Positions 53,490 to 63,472 of a stretch of 64,000 nucleotides of DNA are shown here, in pieces. Numbering within the stretch: the stretch's first letter is position 1; every line of letters starts with the position of its first letter. Both the position numbers and the translations under genes were made by a program. The stretch is taken from positions 62,001-126,000 of the forward strand of contig NZ_ASTG01000011.1 of the NCBI RefSeq assembly GCF_000412635.1. The letters are read 5' to 3'. The notes under the pieces were generated by a model, which had not been told where the DNA came from, ran no database searches, and saw only the letters and a list, made by a program, of their open reading frames with translations. The stretch is from Sphingobium bisphenolivorans. Its GTDB lineage: Bacteria; Pseudomonadota; Alphaproteobacteria; Sphingomonadales; Sphingomonadaceae.

Positions 53490-54136
53490 TCGCGGTCAAG
53501 AGATTGCAGAGCCTGATCTGGGTATTGCTGGTCGCGCTGGGGGCGCTGGGGGCCTACCTCGTGTCGCTGAAGGTCGCGACCGAGCGTAACGAGTTGATGA
53601 AGGTGCGGGCGCAGATCGCGCGCGCCAATGCCGACATCCGTTATCTGGAGACGGAGTTCAGCGCGCGCGCGAATATGCGCCAGCTGGAGCGCTGGAACCA
53701 GGAAGATTTCATGTATGCGACCCCGACCGCGCAGCAATATCTGGCCGGCGAGCGCGCTCTGGCGCATCTGGACGGGGTGCAACCCAATGGCCCGGACTAT
53801 GTCGCCCCGCCGGTGATGGTGGCGATGGTGCAGACGCCCGCCGACCTCCCGTCCGCGCCGCAAGCCGCGCCCGCCAGCCCCGCCGCGACGGAAATCCGCA
53901 GCGACCTCGCCGTCATCCGTGAGGCGCACGCGGCCGACAATGTCGACAAGATCGCCAAGGCTTCGGTGAAGACGGCCAAGGAGAAGGCCAAGGACGACGC
54001 GGACACATCGAAGCCCAACCCCGTCGCGCGCCGTGCCGAGCGGATGGCGATGCTGGACGCCAAGTTGCTGGACGACAGCACCATCGGCGACATCAGCGCG
54101 CAGGCGAAGCGCGAACGCCGCAAGGGGGATCGCTGA
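53486..54136 (+). CDS. ftsL: FtsL-like division protein with long C-terminal tail
   Basis: A 216-residue protein in the ftsL position of the cluster. One N-terminal membrane helix ([21 protein letters not shown]) is followed by a coiled coil ([28 protein letters not shown]), the FtsL layout. FtsL bridges FtsQB to the FtsWI synthase. The remaining ~110 residues are Ala/Pro/Lys-rich and make it about twice the usual 85-120 residues. Identification rests on position and topology more than on identity. Confidence 0.8.
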   Translation: MIAVKRLQSLIWVLLVALGALGAYLVSLKVATERNELMKVRAQIARANADIRYLETEFSARANMRQLERWNQEDFMYATPTAQQYLAGERALAHLDGVQPNGPDYVAPPVMVAMVQTPADLPSAPQAAPASPAATEIRSDLAVIREAHAADNVDKIAKASVKTAKEKAKDDADTSKPNPVARRAERMAMLDAKLLDDSTIGDISAQAKRERRKGDR

Positions 54137-54137
54137 G

Positions 54138-55838
54138 ATGGCGACGATCATCGTCCAGCCGGGCGGGGCCAGAGCGGGCAAGCAGCGGGTCGACCTGACC
54201 GCGATCGCGCACAATCGGCTGATGCTGCTGCTGATCCTGTTCATGCTGATCACGGCGGTGGTGATCCTGCGCCTGACCTGGGTCGGCATTTTCGCTGCCG
54301 AAGCTCATGGCGCGGATCTGGCGGCAGGCATGCCCGCGCGCGCCGACATCGTGGACCGCAATGGCGTGCCGCTGGCGCGGACGATGGACGCCTATTCGAT
54401 TGCGGTGCGTCCCTCCAAGCTGATCGGCGAGCCGGCGGAGCTCGCCCGCAAGCTGCACGAAATCTTCCCAGACGAACCCGAAGCGGCCTTCTACAAGAAG
54501 CTCACCGGCCGGGGCTGGGCCTATCTGCGCCGTCGCGCGCTGCCCGAAGAGGTGGCGGCGGTGAATGCGCTGGGCGAGATCGGCATCGAGTTCCCACGCG
54601 AAAAGGAGCGGCTTTACCCCCAGCGCTCGCTGGGCGCGCATGTGCTGGGCTTCGCGCCCAATGCGGATGGCAATGGCGGCATGGGCGTGGAGGCCGCGTT
54701 CAACGATCGCCTGACCGATGCGGCGCTACGCGGCCACCCCTTCGCCATGTCGATTGACAGCCGGGTGCAGGGTGCGCTGGAGAGCGAGCTTTATGCGCAG
54801 CTGGTCCAGACTCGAGCCAAGGGCGCCAGCGGCGTGATCCTCGACGCGAACACGGGCGAGGTAATGGCAATGGCGTCGATCCCCGTCTTCGATCCCAACA
54901 AGCTGCAAAATTATGCGGGCAAGTCCTGCTCCGAATCACCGCTCTGCAACCATATGGTGCAGGCGCGCTATGAGCTGGGCTCGGCCTTCAAGCCGCTGTC
55001 GATCGCGGCGGCGATGGACCGGGGTGTCGTCACCTCCATGTCGAAGACCTACGACGCCACTGCGCCGCTCGCGGTGGGCGGCTTCCGGATCAAGGACGAC
55101 CATGCGCTCGGCCGCTGGATCAACGTGCCCGAGATCCTCGTCCACAGCTCCAACATCGGCACCGCCCGCATCGCGGACCAGCTCGGCGCTGAACCTTTGC
55201 AGCATCTTTTCCGCGAGTTGCACTTCAATGATCGTGCGCCGATCGAACTGAAGGAACGCGCCGGCACCCTGTGGCCGGCCAATTGGGGGCGCATCACGAC
55301 GCTCACCGTTTCCTACGGCCACGGCATCGCTGTAACGCCTTTACATCTCGCTTCGGCTTATGCGGCGCTGGTGAATGGCGGGCTGTGGCGGCCTGCAACC
55401 CTGCGCAAACTGAAGGCGGATGAGGTGCCGGAGGGGCGCCGCGTCTTCTCCGCCGCGACCAGCGCGCGGATGCGCCAGCTGTTGCGCATGATCGTGGCGG
55501 CGGGTACAGGACGCAGCGCCGACGCCAAGGGATACCGGGTGGGCGGCAAGACGGGTTCGGCCGAAAAACCGCAAGAGGGCCGGTATAACAAGACTTCGCT
55601 GGTGACGACTTTCGCTTCTGCCTTCCCGATGGACAATCCCCGTTATGTGGTTCTCGTCACGATGGACGAGGCGACGGGCCAATATGGCCTGCGCACGGCG
55701 GCATGGACGGCCGCGCCGGTGGTGAAGCGGGTGGTGGAGCGTACCGGGCCGATGCTGGGCGTGCTGCCCGACGAGCGGCGCGACGTCGATATTTCCGACC
55801 TCATGCCGCTGCTGCACGGCGACAAGGAGAAAGAATAA
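54138..55838 (+). CDS. ftsI: Peptidoglycan transpeptidase FtsI (PBP3)
   Basis: A 566-residue division-specific class B penicillin-binding protein. One membrane helix at about 28-48, then a pedestal domain (IVDRNGVPLARTM), and the transpeptidase: active-site Ser282 in GSAFKP (SxxK), the SSN triad at 337-339 and KTG at 471-473. It cross-links septal peptidoglycan with FtsW. The frame is open upstream inside ftsL; ATG 54138 just past the ftsL stop is the sensible start. Abuts murE. Confidence 0.95.
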   Translation: MATIIVQPGGARAGKQRVDLTAIAHNRLMLLLILFMLITAVVILRLTWVGIFAAEAHGADLAAGMPARADIVDRNGVPLARTMDAYSIAVRPSKLIGEPAELARKLHEIFPDEPEAAFYKKLTGRGWAYLRRRALPEEVAAVNALGEIGIEFPREKERLYPQRSLGAHVLGFAPNADGNGGMGVEAAFNDRLTDAALRGHPFAMSIDSRVQGALESELYAQLVQTRAKGASGVILDANTGEVMAMASIPVFDPNKLQNYAGKSCSESPLCNHMVQARYELGSAFKPLSIAAAMDRGVVTSMSKTYDATAPLAVGGFRIKDDHALGRWINVPEILVHSSNIGTARIADQLGAEPLQHLFRELHFNDRAPIELKERAGTLWPANWGRITTLTVSYGHGIAVTPLHLASAYAALVNGGLWRPATLRKLKADEVPEGRRVFSAATSARMRQLLRMIVAAGTGRSADAKGYRVGGKTGSAEKPQEGRYNKTSLVTTFASAFPMDNPRYVVLVTMDEATGQYGLRTAAWTAAPVVKRVVERTGPMLGVLPDERRDVDISDLMPLLHGDKEKE

Positions 55839-57281
55839 ATGCGCCTCGGGTCGCTAATCGAGGGGCTGGATGCGAAGCTCGACGCCGAGACATCGCCAGA
55901 GGTGCCGGTGTCGGGCTTCTCGATCGATAACCGGAAGGTAGCGCCGGGCACGGTGTTCGGCGCCTTCCAGGGCGCGCGGGTCAATGGGGAGGATTTCATC
56001 CCCGCTGCCGTGCAGGCCGGAGCCGTGGCGGTCGTCGCACGGCGGCAAGCCAAGGTCGAGGGTGCGATCCATATCGCCCATGACAATCCCCGCCGCCTGT
56101 TCGCTGAGTTGGCCGCGCGCTATTTCGCGCCCTTCCCCGAGGTGACGGTCGCCGTCACCGGAACCAACGGCAAGACCTCCACCGTTGAACTGACCCGGCA
56201 GCTCTGGCGCATGTTGGGGCATCATTCGGCGTCGATCGGCACACTGGGCGTCACGACCTCGGTCGATCAGGTATCGACCGGCCTTACTACGCCGGACATC
56301 GTCACCTTCCTTTCCAACATGGCCGGCCTGAAGCGCGAGGGCATCACCCATGCCGCATTCGAGGCGTCGAGCCATGGCCTGGCCCAATATCGTACCGAAG
56401 GGCTGCCCGTGTCGGCCGCCGCCTTCACCAATCTGTCGCGCGATCATCTCGATTATCATGGCGACATGGACAGCTATTTCGAAGCCAAGATGCGGCTGTT
56501 CGATGAGGTGCTCGCGCCCGGCGGCACGGCGGTCGTCTGGGCGGACGACGAGTGGTCGGACAAGGTCATCCAGCGGGCTACGAAGCGGGGGCTTCGTGTG
56601 CTGAGCGTCGGGGTGCAGGGGCAGGCAGTGCGTCTTGCCAACCGCACTCCGACCCAGTTGGGCCAGACGCTGGAGGTCGAGGTCGAGGGCAGGGCCTACA
56701 AGGTCAACCTGCCGCTGATCGGCGCCTATCAGGCTGCCAATGCGCTGACCGCCGCCGCGCTGGTGATCGCGGGCGGAGAGGATGCCGCAAGGGTGCTGGA
56801 ACAACTCGGCCGGGTGCAGCCGGTGCGTGGAAGGCTGGAGCGGGCCGTCATCACCAAGGCGGGCGCCCCAGTCTATGTCGATTATGCCCACACGCCAGAC
56901 GGCCTGCGCGCGGCGATCGAGGCGCTTCGGCCGCATACGAAGGGCAAGCTGATCGCGCTGTTCGGTGCGGGCGGCGATCGCGACGCGGGCAAGCGCCCGC
57001 AAATGGGCAAGGTTGCGGCGGAGCTTGCCGACCATGTGATCGTGACCGACGACAATCCGCGGTCGGAGGAGCCCTCCTCCATCCGCGCAGCGATCATGGC
57101 CGGGGCTCCTGGCGCTGAGGAAATCGGCGGCCGCCGCGCTGCGATTGCTGCGGCCATTGCACAGGCCGGACCGGATGATATCGTGCTGTTAGCGGGGAAG
57201 GGGCATGAGCAGGGACAGATTATCGGGGACCGGGTGTTGCCTTTCGATGATGTGACTGTGGCGCGGGAATGCGCCGGATGA
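55839..57281 (+). CDS. murE: UDP-MurNAc-tripeptide synthetase (meso-DAP adding)
   Basis: A 480-residue Mur ligase adding the third peptide residue. The ATP loop VTGTNGKTSTVE lies at about 105-116, the central TNLSRDHLDYHGDM follows, and the C-terminal VTDDNPRSEEP carries the DDNPR motif that selects meso-diaminopimelate. It begins right at the ftsI stop (TAAATG) and overlaps murF by ATGA. Confidence 0.96.
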   Translation: MRLGSLIEGLDAKLDAETSPEVPVSGFSIDNRKVAPGTVFGAFQGARVNGEDFIPAAVQAGAVAVVARRQAKVEGAIHIAHDNPRRLFAELAARYFAPFPEVTVAVTGTNGKTSTVELTRQLWRMLGHHSASIGTLGVTTSVDQVSTGLTTPDIVTFLSNMAGLKREGITHAAFEASSHGLAQYRTEGLPVSAAAFTNLSRDHLDYHGDMDSYFEAKMRLFDEVLAPGGTAVVWADDEWSDKVIQRATKRGLRVLSVGVQGQAVRLANRTPTQLGQTLEVEVEGRAYKVNLPLIGAYQAANALTAAALVIAGGEDAARVLEQLGRVQPVRGRLERAVITKAGAPVYVDYAHTPDGLRAAIEALRPHTKGKLIALFGAGGDRDAGKRPQMGKVAAELADHVIVTDDNPRSEEPSSIRAAIMAGAPGAEEIGGRRAAIAAAIAQAGPDDIVLLAGKGHEQGQIIGDRVLPFDDVTVARECAG

Positions 57282-58669
57282 GTGACCTCTGGACCTCCGA
57301 CGAAATCGCGCAGGCCACAGGGGGCGTCGCTTCGGCGCCCTTCGCCGTTTCTGGCGTGGCGTTCGACAGCCGGGAAGTCACGGGCGGCGACCTGTTCGTC
57401 GCGATGAAAGGCGAGGCGACGGACGGCCACCGCTTCGTCGACAAGGCATTCGGGCAGGGCGCTGCGGGCGCGATCGTCAGCGAGGTCATTGCGCAGCCGC
57501 ATGTGTTGGTGCCCGACAGTGCAGCGGCGCTGGAGGCGCTGGGCCGTGCGTCCCGCAGGCGGATGCAGGGCAAGGTCGTCGGTGTCACCGGTTCGGTCGG
57601 CAAGACCGGCACCAAGGAGGCGCTGTTCCACGCGCTTGACCGCATTTGCCTCGGCGAGGTGCATCGCTCCGTCAAAAGCTATAACAATCATGTCGGCGTG
57701 CCCCTGAGCCTGTCGCGGATGCCGCGCGAGTCGGCCTATGGCGTGTTCGAAATGGGCATGAACCATGCGGGCGAACTGGCCGCGCTGACGCAGCTTGTGC
57801 GTCCGCATGTCGCCATCGTCACCGCCATCGCGCCCGCCCATATCGAGTTTTTCGGCACGGAAGAGAAGATCGCTGAGGCGAAGGCCGAGATTTTCGAGGG
57901 GCTGGAGCCGGGCGGCACGGCCGTCATTCCCTATGACAGCCCGCATGTCGCCACCCTCTATGCGAAGGCGGAGCAGCATGCCGCACGCATCCTGACCTTC
58001 GGCTTCGATCCGGAGGCGGATGTCCATGCGCGGGACATGGTGCCCTCCGAAGGCGGCGGCACGCTGGTCACGGCGAGCCTGCCGGGGGTGGAGCTATGCT
58101 TCACCGTGGGCGCGCCGGGCGAGCATTGGGTGTCCAATGCGCTCGCGGTGCTGGCGACGGTGGAGGCGCTGGGCGGCGATCTGGCGGCGGCGGGCCTTGC
58201 GCTGGCGGAAATGCCAGGGCTGCCGGGTCGCGGCGAGCGGCGGATCGTTCCGGTCGCGGGCGGCGAGGCGCTGCTGATCGATGAAAGCTATAACGCCAAT
58301 CCGCTCAGCATGGCGGCGACGCTGAAGCAACTTGGCCGCGAACAGGCCGGGCGCCGCATCGCGGTGCTCGGCGGCATGCGCGAACTGGGCGACCGCAGCC
58401 GCGAACTGCATGCCGGACTGGTCGAGCCGCTGACAGCGGCGCCGGTCGACTATGCTATCCTTGTCGGCGACGAGATGCAGCCGCTGGCTGAAGCGCTGCG
58501 CGGCGTGATCGCCTTTGAGCATGTGGCGGACACGGCCCGGGCAACGGACCTCATTCAAAATGAAATGCGCGCGGGTGATGCGATCCTTGTGAAGGGTTCC
58601 AACGGCATCGGCCTCTCGCGTCTGGTCGCTGCGCTTGGGCCAAAACAACCTAAAGAAGTAACGAACTGA
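57278..58669 (+). CDS. murF: UDP-MurNAc-pentapeptide synthetase (D-Ala-D-Ala adding)
   Basis: A 463-residue Mur ligase that adds D-Ala-D-Ala. Motifs: [18 protein letters not shown], the ATP loop [28 protein letters not shown] and [13 protein letters not shown]. Start at 57278 is preferred for the ATGA overlap with murE; ATG 57269 is also in frame. Followed by mraY with a one-base TGATG overlap. Confidence 0.95.
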   Translation: MSDLWTSDEIAQATGGVASAPFAVSGVAFDSREVTGGDLFVAMKGEATDGHRFVDKAFGQGAAGAIVSEVIAQPHVLVPDSAAALEALGRASRRRMQGKVVGVTGSVGKTGTKEALFHALDRICLGEVHRSVKSYNNHVGVPLSLSRMPRESAYGVFEMGMNHAGELAALTQLVRPHVAIVTAIAPAHIEFFGTEEKIAEAKAEIFEGLEPGGTAVIPYDSPHVATLYAKAEQHAARILTFGFDPEADVHARDMVPSEGGGTLVTASLPGVELCFTVGAPGEHWVSNALAVLATVEALGGDLAAAGLALAEMPGLPGRGERRIVPVAGGEALLIDESYNANPLSMAATLKQLGREQAGRRIAVLGGMRELGDRSRELHAGLVEPLTAAPVDYAILVGDEMQPLAEALRGVIAFEHVADTARATDLIQNEMRAGDAILVKGSNGIGLSRLVAALGPKQPKEVTN

Positions 58670-59742
58670 TGCTCTACTGGCTCGCCCAGACCATGGACTT
58701 CGCGGGTGTGTTCAACCTCATCCGCTATCTGAGCTTCCGCGCCGGCGCGGCGATCGCTACGGCCCTTATCATCGGACTGCTGATCGGGCCGCGCTTCATC
58801 GGCTGGTTGCGCGTGCGTCAGGGCAAGGGGCAGCCGATCCGCGATGACGGCCCGCAGACTCACCTCGCCAAGCGTGGCACGCCGACCATGGGCGGGCTCA
58901 TGATCCTCACCTCTTTCATGGCGTCGGTGCTGCTGTGGATGGACCTGTCCTCCATCTATGTCTGGGCCTGTCTGTTCGTGACGCTTGGCTTCGGTGCGAT
59001 CGGCTTCCTCGACGATTATGACAAGGTGACGAAGGCCAGTCACAAGGGGCTCTCGGGCAAGATGCGCCTGGCCTTCGAATTTCTGATCGCGGGTTTCGCG
59101 GCGTGGCTGATCGTCAGCCAGCATGGCAACACGGCGCTCTATGTGCCTTTCTACAATGGTCCGGCAATCGAGCTTGGGCCCTTCTACTTCCTGTTTGCGG
59201 CATTCGTGATCGTGGCGTTCGGCAACGCAGTGAATCTGACCGACGGGCTCGACGGCCTTGCCACCATGCCGGTCATCATCGCCTGCCTCGCCTTCATGGC
59301 GATCGTATATCTGGTCGGGCGGGCGGACTTCGCGACTTATCTCGGCATCCCGCATGTGCCCGGCGCGGGCAACCTCACCATCCTGTGCGGTGCGATCATC
59401 GGCGCGGGCCTCGCCTTCCTCTGGTTCAACGCGCCCCCCGCCGCCGTCTTCATGGGCGACACCGGGAGCCTTGCGCTGGGCGGCACGATCGGCGTGATCG
59501 CCGTGACCGCGCATCATGAAATCGTGCTGGGCGTGATCGGCGGCCTGTTCGTGGTGGAGGCGATGTCCGTCATCATCCAGGTCTTCTTCTACAAGCGGAC
59601 CGGCAAGCGCGTCTTCCGCATGGCGCCGATCCACCATCATTTCGAACAGTTGGGTTGGGCCGAGCCGACGGTCGTGATCCGCTTCTGGATCATTTCCTTC
59701 GTGCTGGCGCTGGCCGGCCTTGCCACTCTGAAGCTGCGGTGA
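58669..59742 (+). CDS. mraY: Phospho-MurNAc-pentapeptide transferase
   Basis: A 357-residue membrane enzyme with ten helices that loads MurNAc-pentapeptide onto undecaprenyl phosphate to make lipid I. Conserved loops: [11 protein letters not shown] with the Asp pair, [25 protein letters not shown] and the C-terminal [11 protein letters not shown]. Overlaps murF by one base and murD by GTGA. Confidence 0.96.
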   Translation: MLYWLAQTMDFAGVFNLIRYLSFRAGAAIATALIIGLLIGPRFIGWLRVRQGKGQPIRDDGPQTHLAKRGTPTMGGLMILTSFMASVLLWMDLSSIYVWACLFVTLGFGAIGFLDDYDKVTKASHKGLSGKMRLAFEFLIAGFAAWLIVSQHGNTALYVPFYNGPAIELGPFYFLFAAFVIVAFGNAVNLTDGLDGLATMPVIIACLAFMAIVYLVGRADFATYLGIPHVPGAGNLTILCGAIIGAGLAFLWFNAPPAAVFMGDTGSLALGGTIGVIAVTAHHEIVLGVIGGLFVVEAMSVIIQVFFYKRTGKRVFRMAPIHHHFEQLGWAEPTVVIRFWIISFVLALAGLATLKLR

Positions 59743-61082
59743 GCGACATGGGGATCGTGTCGGACGTCTTTGCGGGCAAGAAATATGCGGTGCTGGGGCT
59801 GGCGCGCTCCGGCCTCGCCACCGTCGAATGCCTCGCCGCGAGCGGGGCGCAGGTCGTCGCCTGGGACAGCCGGGATGAAGCCCGCGAGGCGGTCGCCGAC
59901 AAGGCGGACCTTGCCGATCCGACGGAGATCGACTTGAAGGGGTTCGACGGCGTGGTCGTCTCACCGGGCGTGCCGCTCAACAAACACCCCATCGCCATGC
60001 ATGCCAAGCTGGCGGGGGTTCCGGTGATCGGCGACATAGAGCTGTTCGCGCTCGCTCGCCCGGCTCTGCCCAGGCATCGGGTTGTGGGGATTACCGGCAC
60101 CAACGGCAAGTCGACCACCACGGCGCTGGTTCACCATATCATTCAGACGGCGGGTAGCCCGACGCGGATGGGTGGCAATATCGGATTGCCGATCCTGGGG
60201 CAGGACCCGCTGCCTGTAGGGGGCATCTATGTGCTGGAACTGTCCAGCTATCAGATCGACCTGACGCAGAGCCTCGATTGCGATGTGGCGGTGCTGCTCA
60301 ACATCACGCCGGATCATCTGGACCGGTACAACGGCTTTGAGGGCTATGTGGCGTCCAAGGCGCGGCTGTTCGAAATGCAGTCGGCGGATCATGTCGCGGT
60401 GATCGCGACCGAGGATGAGTCGAGCCGATCCATCCTTTCTTCCGTCCGTGATTCCCGCGAAGGCGGGGATGGCGGGGATGGCGGGGTGGTGGAGGTGAAG
60501 TCGACAGACATCGATCCCGCCGCTCAGGCTGGCTGGCCCTCCCTCCAGGGCCCGCACAACGCCCAGAACGCCGCCGTCGCCATCGCCGTGGCCCGCGCGC
60601 TCGGCATTGATGAGGCAACGATCGAGCAGGCTCTCCAGACCTATGCCAGCCTGCCGCATCGGATGCAGCGGGTGCGGGAATTGAATGGCGTGCTTTACGT
60701 CAACGACAGCAAGGCGACCAACGCCGCCTCGACCGCGCCGGCGCTCGCCGCCTATCCGCCGATCGACGGCCGCAAGCGGCTGCACTGGATCGTCGGCGGC
60801 CTTGCCAAGACTGATAATCTGGACGAGTGCGCCCCCTGGTTCGGCAATGTCGCGCAGGCTTACACCATCGGTGAAGCGGGGCCTATGTTCGTTGAACTGT
60901 TGCGCCCGCATATGGCGGTGGACGACAGCGAAATGCTATCGGCCGCCGTTCGCCGTGCGGCGCGGGTGGCCCAGCCGGGGGATGTTGTGCTGCTGTCGCC
61001 AGCCTGCGCGAGTTTCGACCAGTTCCGCGATTTCGAGGCGAGGGGCGATGCCTTCGCTGCTGCCGTCGCGGCCTTGGAATAG
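59739..61082 (+). CDS. murD: UDP-MurNAc-L-Ala-D-Glu ligase
   Basis: A 447-residue Mur ligase adding D-glutamate to UDP-MurNAc-L-Ala. Motifs: [30 protein letters not shown], the ATP loop [65 protein letters not shown] and [15 protein letters not shown] 59739 overlaps the mraY stop; ATG 59748 is an alternative. Between the two C-terminal motifs, residues encoded around 60451-60488 come from an inserted palindromic repeat giving a GGDGGDGG run, which is unusual for MurD. Confidence 0.93.
   Translation: MSDMGIVSDVFAGKKYAVLGLARSGLATVECLAASGAQVVAWDSRDEAREAVADKADLADPTEIDLKGFDGVVVSPGVPLNKHPIAMHAKLAGVPVIGDIELFALARPALPRHRVVGITGTNGKSTTTALVHHIIQTAGSPTRMGGNIGLPILGQDPLPVGGIYVLELSSYQIDLTQSLDCDVAVLLNITPDHLDRYNGFEGYVASKARLFEMQSADHVAVIATEDESSRSILSSVRDSREGGDGGDGGVVEVKSTDIDPAAQAGWPSLQGPHNAQNAAVAIAVARALGIDEATIEQALQTYASLPHRMQRVRELNGVLYVNDSKATNAASTAPALAAYPPIDGRKRLHWIVGGLAKTDNLDECAPWFGNVAQAYTIGEAGPMFVELLRPHMAVDDSEMLSAAVRRAARVAQPGDVVLLSPACASFDQFRDFEARGDAFAAAVAALE
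60451..60488. repeat. Palindromic repeat and 9-base tandem inside murD
   Basis: ATTCCCGC (60451-60458) and GCGGGGAT (60463-60470) form a near-perfect inverted repeat around GAAG. The 9-mer GGCGGGGAT then occurs twice, with a third degenerate copy GGCGGGGTG (60462-60488). The block keeps the frame and encodes [10 protein letters not shown]. The reverse strand reads IPAFAGIT, a well-known translation of such dispersed repeats. Confidence 0.7.
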
Positions 61083-61106
61083 CATAGCGTCAAGGGGGCA
61101 AGGGGC

Positions 61107-62309
61107 ATGTTCAGGGCAGGCGAGCTTGTAAAAGAGTTCAAGAACCGCACCGTCCCGCGCGAGCGCACGGCGCTGGCCATTTGGTTCTGGGAAATCGACC
61201 GCGTCCTGCTGTCGCTGATCGTCGCGCTGATGGCGATCGGACTGGTGGCGGTGGCCGCCGCCTCGCCTGTCGCTGCGATCGATCGTTCGACCAGCACCGT
61301 GTCGGTGACGCCGCTGATCTACTTCTACCGCCAGCTGATATGGGTGCTTATCGGCCTGCCGATCATGCTGGTCATATCCATGCTCCCGCGGACCCAGGCG
61401 CGGCGGCTGGCGGTAGGACTCTGCATCGCCTTTGCGTTCGCCCTGCTGCTGGTGCCGGTGCTGGGTTCCGTGGTGAACGGGGCCAAGCGCTGGATCGACC
61501 TGCCCGGCTTTCGCTTCCAGCCGTCGGAGTTCCTGAAGCCCGTCTATGTCGTCACCATGGCGTGGCTGCTGTCCCTGCGCGGCAAAGACATGACCCTGCC
61601 GGTCATGCCCTTCACCGGCGCGACCACGGCGCTGATTGCCGCGATCCTCATGAAGCAGCCGGACTTCGGCCAGACGGTGATCTTCCTTGCCTGTTGGGGC
61701 GGGCTGCTGCTGCTGTCGGGCGTATCGATGCGCGTCATCGGCGCTCTGGTGGCCGCTGGCCTCGGCGGGCTGGTGCTGATGTACCTTTTCTATGAAAATG
61801 GTCGCCAGCGCATCAACGACTTCCTCGGGATCGGCGTCGCGCTGGATACCGGGCCGGACCAGACGGAGCTCGCCTTCCGCACCATCACCAACGGCGGCTT
61901 TCTGGGTGTCGGCCCTGGCGGCGGGCAGAATAAGTTCCGCCTCCCCGAAGCGCATACCGACTATATCTTCTCCGTCATCGGAGAGGAGTTCGGCCTGCTT
62001 GCCTGCATCGGTATCGCCTGCGTCTATCTCGCGATCGTCGTCCGCGTGTTCCTGCGCATGCTGGACGAGGATGATAATTTCACCATCCTCGCCGCTGCCG
62101 GCCTCACCACCCAGTTCGGGTTGCAGGCGATCATCAACATGGGCGTCAATGCGCAGATATTTCCTTCAAAGGGCATGACGCTGCCCTTTATCAGCTATGG
62201 CGGCTCCTCTATGCTGGCGCTTTGTATCGGCGTCGGCCTGCTGCTCGCGTTTACGCGGCGCAACCCCTTCATGGGTCGGCACACGGTCGTCAAATGGAGT
62301 GGTCGATGA
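61107..62309 (+). CDS. ftsW: Septal peptidoglycan glycosyltransferase FtsW
   Basis: A 400-residue SEDS-family membrane protein that polymerises septal glycan with FtsI. About ten helices; conserved segments are VNGAKRWIDLPGFRFQPSEF, AILMKQPDFGQTV, PEAHTDYIFSVIGEEFG and LPFISYGGSSMLALC. It starts 25 bases after murD and overlaps murG by ATGA. Confidence 0.95.
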   Translation: MFRAGELVKEFKNRTVPRERTALAIWFWEIDRVLLSLIVALMAIGLVAVAAASPVAAIDRSTSTVSVTPLIYFYRQLIWVLIGLPIMLVISMLPRTQARRLAVGLCIAFAFALLLVPVLGSVVNGAKRWIDLPGFRFQPSEFLKPVYVVTMAWLLSLRGKDMTLPVMPFTGATTALIAAILMKQPDFGQTVIFLACWGGLLLLSGVSMRVIGALVAAGLGGLVLMYLFYENGRQRINDFLGIGVALDTGPDQTELAFRTITNGGFLGVGPGGGQNKFRLPEAHTDYIFSVIGEEFGLLACIGIACVYLAIVVRVFLRMLDEDDNFTILAAAGLTTQFGLQAIINMGVNAQIFPSKGMTLPFISYGGSSMLALCIGVGLLLAFTRRNPFMGRHTVVKWSGR

Positions 62310-63472
62310 GCATTTCCCGTCACTTCGTCCTCGCCGCCGGCGGGACGGGTGGTCACATGATTCCCGCCCATGCGGTTGCCGAAGAGCTGATGCTGCGCGG
62401 CCATCATGTCGCGCTGGTGACGGATGAACGCGGCGCCAAAATCCCGGGCATCTTCGACAAGGCGCAGGTCCATGTCATGCCGGCGGGCCGAATGACGAAA
62501 AATCCGGCGAGCTGGCCCGGCGCGCTGAAGGCGATCCTGGCCGGCCGGGCGATGTCGCGCCGCCTCAACGAGACATTCCGCCCCTCTGCGGTGGTCGGCT
62601 TTGGCGGCTATCCCGCGATGCCCGCGCTGCTCGGCGCGCTGGCCGACGGCATTCCGACCGCCATCCACGAGCAGAATGCGGTGCTGGGGCGCGTCAATCG
62701 CTTCCTTGCCGGGCGCGTCGATGCCATCGCCACCGCCTACCCCAATGTCGAGCGGCTGAAGGCAAAGCACGCCAGCAAGGTGCACCTGATCGGCAACCCA
62801 GTTCGCGATGAAGTGAAGCAGCTGCGCGAGGAGGAATTTCCCGCACTGACCGATGAAAGCGTCTTCCGCGTGCTGGTGATCGGCGGCAGCCAGGGCGCGA
62901 CCATCCTGTCGAGCGTGGTGCCCGATGGCTTGGGCATGCTGCCCCTAAGCCTGCGCCGCCGCCTGCAAGTGACGCAGCAATGCCGTGCCGAGGATATTGA
63001 GCGGGTGCGCAAGCTTTACGCCGACCTCGAAATTCCCGCCGATCTTGCGACCTATTTCAACGATGTGCCGGAGAAGCTCGGCTGGTCGCATCTGGTGATC
63101 GCCCGAGCAGGCGCTTCCACGCTGGCGGAACTGACCTGCGCGGGCCGCCCGGCGATCCTGATCCCGCTGCCGAGCGCGATGGACGATCACCAGACCGCCA
63201 ACGCCCGCGAAATGACCGAGGCCGGCGGCGCGCGGACCATCCTCCAGGCGCGCTTCACGGCGGTGGAACTCGCCAAGCAGATGCAGAAGATGGCGCTGGA
63301 GCCCGGCGCGCTTCAGAATGCCGCCAACCGCGCGCGGTCCTGCGGCCGCCCCGATGCGGCGCGCGACATGGCCGACCTGCTCGAAAGCATCGGCCCTGCG
63401 CCGATCATGAACGATCCGCTGCGTGTCGGCCCGGTGCCGACCAGCCTCAATCTCCAGGGAGTTCCCGCATGA
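62306..63472 (+). CDS. murG: GlcNAc transferase making lipid II
   Basis: A 388-residue peripheral membrane GT-B glycosyltransferase. Motifs: [20 protein letters not shown] at the N-terminus, [38 protein letters not shown] and [13 protein letters not shown]. It adds GlcNAc to lipid I to give lipid II. The frame is open upstream within ftsW; ATG 62306 forms an ATGA overlap with the ftsW stop. Confidence 0.95.
   Translation: MSISRHFVLAAGGTGGHMIPAHAVAEELMLRGHHVALVTDERGAKIPGIFDKAQVHVMPAGRMTKNPASWPGALKAILAGRAMSRRLNETFRPSAVVGFGGYPAMPALLGALADGIPTAIHEQNAVLGRVNRFLAGRVDAIATAYPNVERLKAKHASKVHLIGNPVRDEVKQLREEEFPALTDESVFRVLVIGGSQGATILSSVVPDGLGMLPLSLRRRLQVTQQCRAEDIERVRKLYADLEIPADLATYFNDVPEKLGWSHLVIARAGASTLAELTCAGRPAILIPLPSAMDDHQTANAREMTEAGGARTILQARFTAVELAKQMQKMALEPGALQNAANRARSCGRPDAARDMADLLESIGPAPIMNDPLRVGPVPTSLNLQGVPA

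Noticed and set aside
60462..60488. Tandem 9-mers as a CRISPR or satellite array
   Set aside because: Only two exact copies and one degenerate copy, no spacers, and in frame within murD.
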